NCBI GenBank assembly: GCA_025174535.1
Contig: JALBUN010000047.1
Span: 992,001-1,056,000, forward strand
Origin: Cantharellus purpuraceus
Taxonomy: Eukaryota; Basidiomycota; Agaricomycetes; Cantharellales; Hydnaceae
DNA: 64,000 nt
Reading direction: 5' to 3'
The translations under genes were made by a program, and so were the position numbers. The notes under the pieces are model-generated. The model saw only the letters and a list, made by a program, of their open reading frames with translations. It did no database searches and was not told the DNA's origin. Shown piece after piece: positions 21,778 to 32,300 of the stretch. The stretch's first letter is position 1. The number at the start of each line of letters is the position of its first letter.

Positions 21778-22971
21778 GTGCCACGTTGAAACTCAGCCAC
21801 CCTTAGACGCGCGCTTACCAGGGTGAAATCATGCATAAGATTTAAGTCGCAAAAGCGCTAAGTCTCAAGATCTCATGACTTCCGGTATCTACTACTGGAA
21901 ATCTCCTGAGCCTAGTGCACCGCGGGCCCTGATGCAAAAATATCGGCTGGGAGACTACTTATGGATTACGGCTAGAGAAAATTCATAGGGGCAACGATCT
22001 ATTTCACTCGTCACCATATACTGTTGGTATGTCTGCGCATTCGCCACCTGCGTTTTTCCTCCTACTCTGCGCGAGAATGGGAAATCACGATTAACATTTT
22101 GCGTGCTGAACGGCCTGTCCCGGGTGCACTGTCGTGGCATTGTGCAACGGGGCAACCCGTTGCTAACTTGACCACGGGATGCACAATTCACGCAGATCAG
22201 TCTTTAGTGTTCGATCGGAGGGTCACATATCCGTGACCCGCTTTCTGGGGTAGTTGGTGGGGTATCGGGAGCTTTTTCATACCTTGGCCATATTCGCCGT
22301 TGAGGAGAGACTGGAGAGACCACAGAAGCTGCCGCAAGCCGTAATTATAGACAGTTTCCTTCCAACCCAATTGCATGGATTGTCAGGAAGCTCGATACGA
22401 CAAGACGTACGACCTTGGTATTACGGACAGACAGGAGAATGGAGCTGATCGTATGGACCTGCTTGGTTGTCCCTCGGAAATGTTCGGCAATTTACGTTTA
22501 TTACGGAGGGTGACTCTTTCTGCCACGATCGTTAAATCTTGAGGTGTATATACTATATAACAACAGCATATGATGGGACTAGACCGGAATGGGCCCGGTC
22601 TCGATTATACGATCGATGTAGAGCCCTGGTGAACCTTTTGGAACCTTTTAGTCTGCACAGACTGTTCCGCTGTCCTTGGTAGCATGTATATAGAAGCCAT
22701 CGGAGTAGAAGAAGTATTACTATGACTAGTTAGCGACCAGAATGTGAGGCAAGAACAAGCGATCCTAGGTATACAGTGCGACGTAAAGCTTTTACGCCAG
22801 CGTGTCACATGCATACTGACTGACTTTCGGAGCAAAATGGCGACATAATCAACCCTAAGGAAATCTCGTGACTCTTCGAGGAACAGCATAATTCCGGGGT
22901 TATATAAGTCCAAAATCTGCGACACTTTTTTTGCTCGACGTAGATTCCTCCGTCTTGCAACTTAACGCCTC
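21778..22971. other. Intergenic region
   Basis: About 1.2 kb between divergently transcribed MED22 and the F-box/LRR-like gene. Open frames are short and unconvincing. A TATATACTATATAA stretch lies near 22546-22559, and a second TTATATAAG box at 22900-22908 is about 65 bp before the next ATG and may be its TATA element. Confidence 0.5.
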
Positions 22972-25198
22972 ATGTCGTCTTGTGTTGCCTCATACCCACC
23001 GGATTTGTTGTACGCTATATGCGGCGCAGTCTACTATGCGGCGCTTCCCTCACCCGTCCCGTCGCTTGATCCTCTCTTATCCCAGTCAGAAGCTGTGCCA
23101 ACGTCTCTCCCATCCTCCCATCCTCCACCAAATTGGCCAGAGCCTCTTGCCCGCAGGACGCTGACGAACCTTTGTCTGGTGAATAAGGTCTGGTATGAAG
23201 CAGCCAAACCCTGGCTTTACCGTAAAATCGAGGTCCGCTTGCCACGAAATTGGCTGGCGCTTGTCGACGAGATTACGGGTGGCGAGGAGGATGGCGAGCT
23301 CGAGCCGACGGCATCCCTCGTTGACCAGACCGTCAAGAAGGCTGCCGTTGCACTTGCCAGCTGTCTCTCACGACCAGCAAGTGGAGACGCGTTACGCCTC
23401 CAGGAGTGCGTCATGGAGACACTCACTGCCGTTCCAGATGGGTCAATTCCTCCTGAATTGCTCTCTCCCCCTGCATCTCGAGACCCAAGTCCTGGGCGGT
23501 TGCGTGCCAAGAGCCCAGGCCGCTGGCGACTCATGAAGTCCATCAGTGATGCAGTTAAAAATGTCACAGGGATGTATGGTAATTTATTTGCATCTTTTCT
23601 TCCCTTCGACATCTATTCATTTAAATCTGCTATTCAATCGTCTAGTTCCCACCCCACACTATCATCGTCCTGGAAGGCATACACGAAGCCTGGACTTCAA
23701 TCACTTCCGTACCATAGGTATGCGTCGCTTAGTGGGAGAAGGCCTGAACAGCCGCTTTGTTACTGGGGATCGGGTGGAGTTAGTGCTACAGGTATGTATC
23801 ACAAAAAAATTCCGGATGTCTTTCTCATTCCCCGGCTGTCAGGAAATGCTTAACCTGCAGGTATTTGGAGCCACAGAATACATGGATGGAGCCTTGACCT
23901 TCCCAGTCTTGTGTGAGCTCTTACTTAGAGGTCGACCTTCTCGTGATCGCGGTCGTGGTTCACGTGCGCGTAATGCCCTGGAAAGCGACGCTGCAGAGCG
24001 TCGAAAGGACTGCAAGGCTATCGAGGCACTTGATTTTTGCGGCTGCGTCAGTTCCGTGTTCGTGAATGCTTTGGATGAATTTACCCAGACATATCTACGC
24101 TCCGACGATGATGGTGTTCCCCTGACGCTTCCAGGGTTGCAACGTCTGGGTCTTCGCGGTGTTCGATCTGTTCCCTCATCTGTCCTCACTCCTTTCATCA
24201 TGGCATTCCCGTTTTTAACCCACCTCGATCTCTCCGGGACGCTTTGTTCTCCCGATCTTCTTCGAAAATTGTCCGAGGTATCCACTCTGCGGCTCACCTC
24301 GCTCGCTCTAGCGCGCTGCGCTCGCCTTACGAGCGAGTCCATTGCATTCTTTTTGACTCGCGGCCCAGCCACATTTCAACTAGAAGAGCTCTCTTTATAT
24401 GGCGACGCGACGTTCTCCTCGTCACTCACGGAACTCGATCTCCTCAATATTGTTCTAAATGCGCCGTGTTTTGTGTCTGGCAATCTTCGTTATCTCGACC
24501 TCTCAAGTTGTCCCGTTACCCCTGCCATTCTTGAGGCATTCCACCCTCAGCCGGCTCTGCGGTCTCTTGGGTTGGCACACATTCCCGGTCTCCCCTTGTC
24601 GCATATATCCAAGTTCATGATTTCGTGCTCGCCGAACGTGGAGGTCCTCGCTCTCGTCAACACATCTCCTGAACTTAACCAACCAGCACGTCAAGCGACG
24701 CTTGCATTGCATTCTCAAGTCATTCAATCACTCTCTGTGCCACCCTATTCGTTCTCCCTCACGACTTCCAAGTCGCCGAGTCCCCCGCCGACCCGGCTGC
24801 GGGTGGTTGAGCTGTCGACACCCATGCTCAGTAGCCTCGGCGCGGGAGCTGGCTCGTGGAGGATCGTGCGCAGCAAGGGGGGAAGGGGATGGTATGTGGA
24901 TACCGCCAGCGGCTGGGTTGCGGAAAGCGGGAGTGCCCCGATGTTGCGTCGAGATCTGCCACCGGAGCATCCCTTCAGAGTCGAGCTTATGAGACTGGCA
25001 GATTCTAATGGGAACGTGAGCAGTGGCGTGGGGTGGCACGCTCGTAAGATGGAGGTGGGTTTTATTATTGGTTCTGTTCTACTTCTGGTTAGGCATAGTG
25101 TACTGATTATTTGTCACTTCTAGGTGCTGCACGGACATGGCATGTTAGGTCGTGAGGATGGTTTGTATGGGGCAGTGTCGTTTGCGTATCATGCGTAA
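22972..25198 (+). CDS. F-box/LRR-like protein, function unknown
   Basis: Probably a substrate-recognition or scaffold protein. It starts MSSCVASYPPDLLYAICGAVYYAAL at 22972. The segment RRTLTNLCLVNKVWYEAAKPWLYRKIEVRLPRNW resembles the second half of an F-box (L..L.LV.K.W...A.P.LYR.I) with a long insertion before it. Exons continue with HFRTIGMRRLVGEGLNSRFVTGDRVE and VFGATEYMDGALTFPVLCELLLRG. Leucine-rich repeats then appear: LPGLQRLGLRGV, FLTHLDLSGTLCSPDLLRKL, LTSLALARCARLTSESI, LEELSLYGDA, LRYLDLSSCPVTPAIL, LRSLGLAHIPGLPLSHISKF. The final exon after an intron near 25054-25122 reads VLHGHGMLGREDGLYGAVSFAYHA. Such proteins are abundant in agaricomycetes. The target is unknown. Confidence 0.78.
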
Positions 25199-26251
25199 AA
25201 CACTGCCATTAATTTGGGTTCATGGGTGAGGGAATGGGCTGGTATCCATTTGACAGCCACGAGAAGTTGGCCTGGAAACTTGCAGTTGCGCGGTCGCGGC
25301 TATTCATTGTTGTATTTTATCTTAAATTAGTGTGCGTGTGAGATATAATTGAGCTGGTAGGACCCACTTATATGATTTATATATGAAAGGCTCAGGTTAG
25401 TTAGGTGCAATGCAATGCAACTGCGCATCACCATTCGAGCATCGCCTCAAGTCTGTGTTGCAGGCCAGGAGGTAATTGGAACCAGGAGTACTTCTCAGCG
25501 ATGCTACTTCTGAACAGTCCTGTGCTTTATTTGAAACAGTCATCATCCAGTGCGGCGATGCAACCTGTACTTAATGCATAATGATTGGAGGGAATTTGCA
25601 CGTCGCATTCGTGGATACCACATAATTTACCAAAGGCTGGTCAAATAGACGTCCCACGGATAATACAGCTATACCTTGTGTACCGCAAAAGCCCAGCAAA
25701 GCTTGGGGTAGCAGTGTTCTGACCACAATTACGGCACGATGTAGGGACTCCGTCGCCCTCCATCGTTCACAACGCAAGGGATACAATCACGCCATGCCTG
25801 GTTTGTAGAATATATGTAATGCTTGTTGACATGGGTACTAGTAGTCAAGGTCACATTATGGTCATTAAATAAAGCTCAATTGCCAAACCGTTCAACATAA
25901 TTAGTATAGATTGAAGGTTGAACCGCTTCGCTAGCAGTGCTTGATTTTGAGGAAAATGTGTATAAGTGATTTAAAGCACACCTTGTAGGTGGATTATTAC
26001 CGAGCAGCATTGGATGAAGATCACGCACTTTAAAAGGCAAGTACTGCATTTCGCACTCCGCAACTATGCTTACATAAGCTGATTTGTGCGGAAGTTTTTT
26101 CTTCTTGAACAACCACGAGTGAGCCTCACTTGACTCTTTGCGCATGCAGTTTGGACTGACTTTTGCGATTAGGAACATCAAAGTTCGGGCTTGGAGGTGT
26201 TCGTTCCTTGTCCGCGTTCCCGTTCTCAAGAACAATGCCTTAAAAAAGCTC
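25199..26251. other. Intergenic region
   Basis: About 1 kb without a supported gene. The longest frame, on the minus strand at 25876-26259, has no recognisable domain, and its first codons overlap the end of the doubtful small gene at 26252. Confidence 0.45.
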
Positions 26252-26562
26252 CTAACCAACGCGGTAGGGTGGTTTCTTTCCTTTCTTGTTTAGTATCTGC
26301 TTGACCTTGGCCACGTTTGCACGAGGTGTGTGCTCATAGAGTGACGCGCCCATGATGGCTGCTGGACATTGGGAAGATTCTGACTGGGAAGGGGAAACCT
26401 ACATTGTCGTTTTTGTCGTTCCATACAACAGGCGTGTTCCTTGCTCTGTTGCGTTAATTTCCGGGCAGTGTCTCTATCTTTCACAATGAGTTCATACTGG
26501 ATGTCAATCTGGGCTAGAGCCAATACACATCTGCAAATTGTATATGTACGTGTCGATTTCAT
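26252..26562 (-). CDS. Possible small basic protein, unrecognised
   Basis: I do not recognise it. Joining two exons across a typical 40-nt intron gives CVLALAQIDIQYELIVKDRD, an Arg/Lys/Gln-rich helical stretch, then SAIMGASLYEHTPRANVAKV and KQILNKKGKKPPYRVG, with the stop at 26254-26252. The coherent reading through the splice and the basic C-terminal end are what argue for a real gene. The start is unclear: an ATG at 26562 is in frame, but an alternative 5' exon reading STIIAFHTILC upstream would give a hydrophobic N terminus. It could be a chance arrangement. Confidence 0.3.
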
Positions 26563-26901
26563 CGTTGGGTCATAAGTATTACCTGCACAGTATGGTGTGG
26601 AAAGCAATGATTGTCGATCTGTGATATAGGACACCCCAACTAAGAGTGAAAAAGGAGGGTGAGTATTAATACACGAACACTATCCAGCTCGTCAAAGTAT
26701 CAATACATCATCAAAGTTGTGAGAATTGATTATTATTTGAAACATGGGGGATTTCGGTAAGTAAATGAGAGACGACTTGTAGGTAACAATATAATTGTCG
26801 TTTGGGTATATGTGGTTGAGACCGTCCGAGCAAAGGAAACAATGGAATCATTTTATAACCTCCCAGTGGCGTGTATAGTGATGCTTGATCCCCGAAATAC
26901 G
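26563..26901. other. Short spacer between minus-strand genes
   Basis: A 339-bp spacer upstream of the doubtful small gene and downstream of the CAX stop. Nothing further is supported. Confidence 0.4.
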
Positions 26902-29692
26902 TTAACAGGTCAATTGCAGGATTTGGGTCGTAGGATCTACTCCGGGATAGAACCAGAAGCTGACCGCAATGATGACGTACAGGCCTTGATGAAGTAATAT
27001 GTCGCGTAGAAACAAGTGATACAGACAAGGAACTTACACATAAGTATCATTCCCTTCGAATGGACGATAGCATATCAGGTTCTGGTAGAATGGTGTGCAG
27101 AAAAGACAGGGGAGCCTCACCTCGAGCCAGTTTGATTTTCCATCTTGCACACAGTAGTTGACCGTGAGCACTGGCATGAGAAACATCATTGTAACTGCCT
27201 GACAATAATAGCTAGCGTTACGTACCGGCCAGGAATAGGACCTGTAACAAAATCAGAACTAGACAGAAATGACTAGGGGGCTGTTCACTGACCACAGACT
27301 GGAAAGGATCAAATAGGAGCGTTAATGGTTTCCCCATTATCCAGGCCTGAGAAGTGCGTAAACGATTAATCTAGTCGACATCAGCTGAACATAAAACGTA
27401 CCAATATGGTGATGAAAGGTATTACGAAAAGAGCGATTTGCTGATATTTCCCGCTTAGCCATCTAATCTCAGACATATCGTGCCAATGAGCTCACAATAC
27501 TCGATCCGACAGCCACGCCAAGGCTGAGTGTCAATTTGTCCTGCAAGCCAAGACCGTGTTTGCACTGCTTTCGAAGGAGATATCAAGTAACGTGTGCCCA
27601 CCTTGACCGAGACGGTTACAGCAGTCACGTGTTCTGCATCATTAGCGGTTAGCTTCTGATGAATAGGGAAGCCCAGATACGCACCAGCCGCATTTCCGAC
27701 TATGGGCAGCAATATTAGACCAACCCATTGTTGATTGATGTTTCCGGATTGGGTCACACCATCGATACTATCAACCAACCATTCTGCAGTTAGGGCTACA
27801 AGCTTGTACACCAGAACGAGATCTCAGCATACATCCATTGAAGTTGAAGTATAAGACAACGCACCACAGTAACAATTATCAAAAGGACTATAGTAGCACT
27901 AACGCTCATCTTGGGCACTTCGACACTTTCCTCCAGGTCCTTGCTGGCCTGAGGATCCTCTTCACCAGCGGTAGGCCTGGCCGGGTGTTCCACAGGATAC
28001 AGGGTAGATTTAAATTCTTTATCTTCGTTGTAAAGGTGGGCATGTGACCTATCAAAATACTTAGACATGTCAGCGCTCGATGGATCAGGCACTGGCACAC
28101 CAAAGTTGGAAGACCAGGTACGAGCAATAAACTAGTCGAGATCAATAAGTTACAGAAATTAGCCTCCAAAGGGAAATATGATGCTTGCTGAATAGTAACA
28201 CGACGGCGACCTGGAATTATGTGAGCTGTTGTCCTTGCTGGTACAGTGATACACACAAACCCCACGGCTCATCTTCAAAACATCAGCTCCTTCGGCAGCT
28301 ATGGAAATACCGCTCGGCGAATTGCTTGGTCCATTGTTAATGGCCATGACGAAGGCAGCTGGGATGAGGAGAGCGATGACACTAAGTGTAAGCAGAGAGC
28401 TGTTCAAGTTGGCAGCGCCTGCACAGGTGTAAGGGTATATCAGCGCCAGACAACATGAAACACCGGGTTTATATTTCAACTCACTTGCCAGAAAACCTTG
28501 TTCTGAAAACCGGGTGCCGCCCGCGAAGAAACACATACCTAGGACGAGCACTGCCACGGACAAATGATGATACCGTGAGATCCAATAACTGATAATACAT
28601 AGAAAGCATCTGACAGATGTTTGACAGGATGGACCCCACAACTGAATCGTGATCCGACCATTAGAAAACACGAATGGGGGTGGAGAGGCTTAAGGCTTAC
28701 GGGATGACTGCACGATTGAGAGCTTGCACTGTGTAAGGGCGATGATCTATCCATCGAAGTCAGTGTGTCGAAAGAACCGGTCTCACTGAACTAATTAGGA
28801 CGTACTGCCACAATCAGCTCGACACTAATACACAAAATTAGAATGATGAAGGCACTACATTCGCATAGACTCACGCATTGCCCTGGAAATGTCCAATAGG
28901 TCAATAGACGATTGGTTTCAAAAACAAACCTATAGACCGACCAGAGTTGCATTTAAGAGCCCGCCAACTGTCTCGCCTACTCGAAGGGACAGTTGCTCTG
29001 TAGCGAATCCTAGAAGCTGTGGAATCGCTGATCAGTGAACAATAAATCTACGTACACCTGTGATGCTTACTTTTGCCAAAGGAATGATTGCCAGAAAGGA
29101 GACTAGAAATGCCAACCAAGTGAATCTTGAGTTGTCTCACGTACTCGTGGCACTCACAAACAAAAATAATGATGTCGTTCTGTTTGGCAAAGTGCATTGC
29201 CCACTTTAACAAGCAACATTAGAACAAAGCAGATTCAGGTAGAATATTGCCACTCACCGAGACAGGAATGAATACAAGGAGAACATTAAGATCTGTGCAA
29301 ATGGTCAAAATCCAGTCTGAATGATGTTGGCAAGACTTACAAGAAGCCATGATGGTTGCTCTTAAACTTTGCCAAACACCGGGTGTCTCACCCACTGGTC
29401 TCGGTGGAACCAATAAAGCCCTCCACGATCGTTGGCGGTTTGGCGGTTCGGGCCCTACGCCACCCTGGTCAGGTGAGATAATGTCGTCTCTGGTGACCTG
29501 CCTGGCTCTCAAGGTCGAGCCTCTCTGCGGTGTTCCTAGGTTATTCTCTAAGATGACTTCAACGACTTCGAAGGGTGGTGCATAGAATGTGATGGACATA
29601 CCTACGAGTGGTTGCTGTTGTGTTTCCACGGGAGATGATACATAGAAGGCGGTAGGCGTACCTGCAAGTGGTTGTGGTTCTGTTGAATACAT
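26902..29692 (-). CDS. Ca2+/H+ exchanger (CAX/VCX1 family)
   Basis: This is a vacuolar or endomembrane antiporter that exports cytosolic Ca2+ in exchange for protons. It starts MYSTEPQPLAG at 29692, with a cytosolic N-terminal region rich in Pro, Arg and Gln. After an intron, LNVLLVFIPVS and WAMHFAKQNDI open the membrane core. Later exons give LVLGMCFFAGGTRFSEQGF, NLNSSLLTLSVIALLIPAAF, WVGLILLPIVGNA, EHVTAVTVSVK and LGVAVGSS. The last exon joins LMC to LYVIIAVSFWFYPGVDP, stop at 26904-26902. GMCFFAGG and the two (N/G)xxE repeat regions around IVGNAAEHVTA are CAX signatures. There are more than ten very short introns, so several borders are approximate. It lies 2.6 kb from the PMC1-type pump. 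Confidence 0.9.
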
Positions 29693-30323
29693 GATGGTGG
29701 TTGAAAGGAAAGACCAGTCAGGGTTGTGAGGTTCTTTGTATATGTGCACGCCTTTGCGGCGCTACCTAGAATGCGATGTCTTGTTGTCGGTTGTTATTAT
29801 CAGTCTGAGTGAGTTTTTTTAGAGAACTCGATTCGATTCACATAGCGGTAGGAATCTACCTGCTTTTATACATAAGAAACCGGGTGGACTTGGGTGGACT
29901 TGAGTGGACTTGGGGTGGACCCTCAATTTGACGAGTCAGATAAAAAGGCTTGTCTACCTTCCTATTGTCCGATCCACTCTATGTCTCATCCACCTTTCCC
30001 TTTAGCTAAGGGGAAGGGTGGATGAGACGTAGAGTTGGTCTCCTTCGCCGTTTGTCCACACATTCTATTTACCCTGCATCTCCAATATCACGATCTGACA
30101 ACCGCTATTTTCCTCATCTAAGACACCTCTGCATAACACACATACCCTTTTTTCGAGAACACTGTACAGCGCTTCAAAAGTATATATGTTCTACAGTAAT
30201 TAGGCGTTTCCAGGCTTATGGCTGCTTCGTGTGAATTCGAGGTGCTGAGCAGAATCCGCGGAATCAATCCGCACTCTTCCATGTACAGTGACTGCTGACT
30301 GTTGAGTCCTCATCTGAGCGACA
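29693..30323. other. Intergenic region with minisatellite and palindrome
   Basis: This is the divergent space between the CAX and PEX11 genes. It contains about four tandem copies of GGGTGGACTT (29882-29920) and a 60-bp near-perfect palindrome (29976-30035), described separately. Confidence 0.6.
29976..30035. repeat. 60-bp near-perfect palindrome
   Basis: The two halves pair from the outermost A29976/T30035 to the centre at AGCT 30004-30007. There are three non-Watson-Crick positions (29982, 29995, 30001), and all three are T-G pairs. It would form a cruciform in DNA or a very stable hairpin in RNA. Confidence 0.8.
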
Positions 30324-31767
30324 ATGCCTTTACTTTCCCGACCATTCACTGTAGCCAAGCTAAATGACTGCCTTCTTGGAGCGTTTGCCCTTGTTCCAGA
30401 GTCGCAGGTGCTTGACCATATTGTAAGATACTTGAGCACCTGGAGTGGCAGCGAGTTGAGTATATGGTACTTCATATCATGACTTGATTTGTTCATTTTG
30501 GACGCGAATGTTACCTTGGATAGTAAACTCTTCATGGGATGTTGTTGGTTTGACTCTAAAGCCGACCTATATTAATTGTGTTGTGTAGGTGGTACAATAC
30601 CTCGCCAAATTGTTAATCCCAATCCTTGAGTTTCGGGCACGTATACAATACCGTGCGGGTTTCAGAGATTCACCAAGGAGTGTTGGAGCCGAGAAATGGG
30701 CCAGTCTTGGGAGTCTTATCGGTGACTCCCGTGTTCTCTGGAGAACATGGGGTTTGTGCCGCACCTCACGACATAGCCCCAAGTCTGATTCGGAAAACGA
30801 TGTGTTCAGGTCTTCTGCCCATAGTGCAATGGCTGATCGCTCTCGAGCGTTCTCCCCCGCCGACCAAATATCTTCAAACCATCGAACGGCTTCAAGGGTT
30901 GTCGATGCTAGTCTACTACCCTTTGGAGCACCTTTGTTATTTTAATTCACACTCCATCCTCCCAGCTCGATTTTCCCCCTTACCACGCACAAACGCAAAG
31001 ATCGCATTGTGGAGTTGTCGCGCTTGGGCTGCTTACGTTGTGTTGCAATTTTTGCACCTCAAAGAAGACTGGAAACTACTCAATCTTAGGGAACGTGCTT
31101 TGAGGCGAAATTCGGGAAAACAGACCGGCAGCGGTGAGGCTGCTTCAGCATCCCCTGAATACATCGAGATCGCTCAGCGAAAAAGCGCCATCTGGAATGA
31201 GTTTCTGGTTAACGTTGGCTACTTGCCGCTTACTCTTCATTGGTGAGTATTGATTGGGTGTCATTGCGCACTTTTTCTGCATGCTCTGGATTCGAAATGC
31301 TGTGCATCTAAAGTGCCTTTATGACATCTTGGCGTGAGGCTGTGAGGCTGTACATGTCGTCCTTGATACGGCAATAGCTCCTAAAAGTTATGGAATATGA
31401 TCTGACCTTACTATTAAACCCAGGTCACTTGAGAGCGGACTATTCACTAATGAGGTTCGTCGGAACACCGCCTGACACCTGAACGCCGCTGATTCAGTCA
31501 ATTTTTGCTCTTTCACATACTGTTGTTACGATGGCGCGGGAACTTCCTGGCTTATCCATCTGCCGTGCTCTTATGGAATTTTTCCGGACACGGTGCTGTG
31601 TATTCGGAACTCCTGACTGACTTGGTGGCATGCGAACTGAATGCTTCTTATGTTTCGGTCCTTTTCTCCGCTTGTAGATGTGGATAGGCGTATTTGGCAC
31701 GATCGCTGCCCTTAACTCGTTTAGGGGAGGGTGGTCAGCCACAGCCAACCTTCCAACAAGGTCGTAG
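30324..31767 (+). CDS. PEX11-family peroxisome proliferation protein
   Basis: This is a peroxisomal membrane protein that elongates and divides peroxisomes. A first exon starting MPLLSRPFTVAKLNDCLLGA at 30324 gives VPESQVLDHIVRYLSTWSGS. Exon VVQYLAKLLIPILEFRARIQ begins at 30589 and ends ...SLIGDSRVLWRTWG, and splices to LLPIVQWLIALERSPPPTKY, then LQTIERLQGLSMLVYYPLEH. Later come ALWSCRAWAAYVVLQFLHLK, AQRKSAIWNEFLVNVGYLPL, TLHW, SLESGLFTNE and finally MWIGVFGTIAALNSFRGGWS, stop 31765-31767. RVLWRTWGLLPI and IERLQGLSMLVYYPLEH match the fungal Pex11/Pex11C pattern. The joint between WSGS and VVQY is unresolved (a small KLFM exon is likely). The last intron, about 220 nt, is long for this genome. 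Confidence 0.87.
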
Positions 31768-32300
31768 TGATGATACAAATAGTACGTAGCTTAGATGGTA
31801 TGAGAGGGAGTAGATCTATCCCGGTGCATAGAGGCGTGAGCACTCTTGGTTTTTTCTACTTTGTAACTAAGGTCTGCTGCGGTTGCCGCGAAGAAATGGT
31901 TTAGGGACTCGGGGGTAATCTCCACTTTGCATACACATCCCCAGAATTTTGGGGGTGTATATGCGCACGGCCAGAGAAACACAGTTTGCGACCCGGACAT
32001 TAGTGCTGCGTCTTAGACATCTGGACATTTATAGAGACCAGCAAGCGACATGTATGCAGCAGCATGCTTGCAGGTAGCACAGCGTGTGTTGGCGCGGCGG
32101 GGGTCAAATTGAAAGCGTAAACCCCTGGCGCTTAGTGTGGAAGTCTGATCTCACGCGCCATTCCTGGAATATTGTTCACAGACACGTGACCTATGACCGA
32201 TGCTGTGCGTCAATAGGCTGTGCTGGTGGGGTGTTCCACAGCCCTCCTACTACTTGAACCCGAGGGTCAGAGTACTGAGATTTTAATCCCCAGTATCACC
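31768..32300. other. Intergenic region
   Basis: About 0.5 kb between two plus-strand genes, presumably the PEX11 3' end and the promoter of the Ca2+-ATPase. No RNA gene or repeat is evident. Confidence 0.5.

Noticed and set aside
22540..22620. Possible tRNA or other RNA gene near a TATATA stretch
   Set aside because: No cloverleaf or GTTCGA-type B box could be formed.
25876..26259. Minus-strand 127-codon ORF
   Set aside because: No domain, no splice continuity and no family resemblance.
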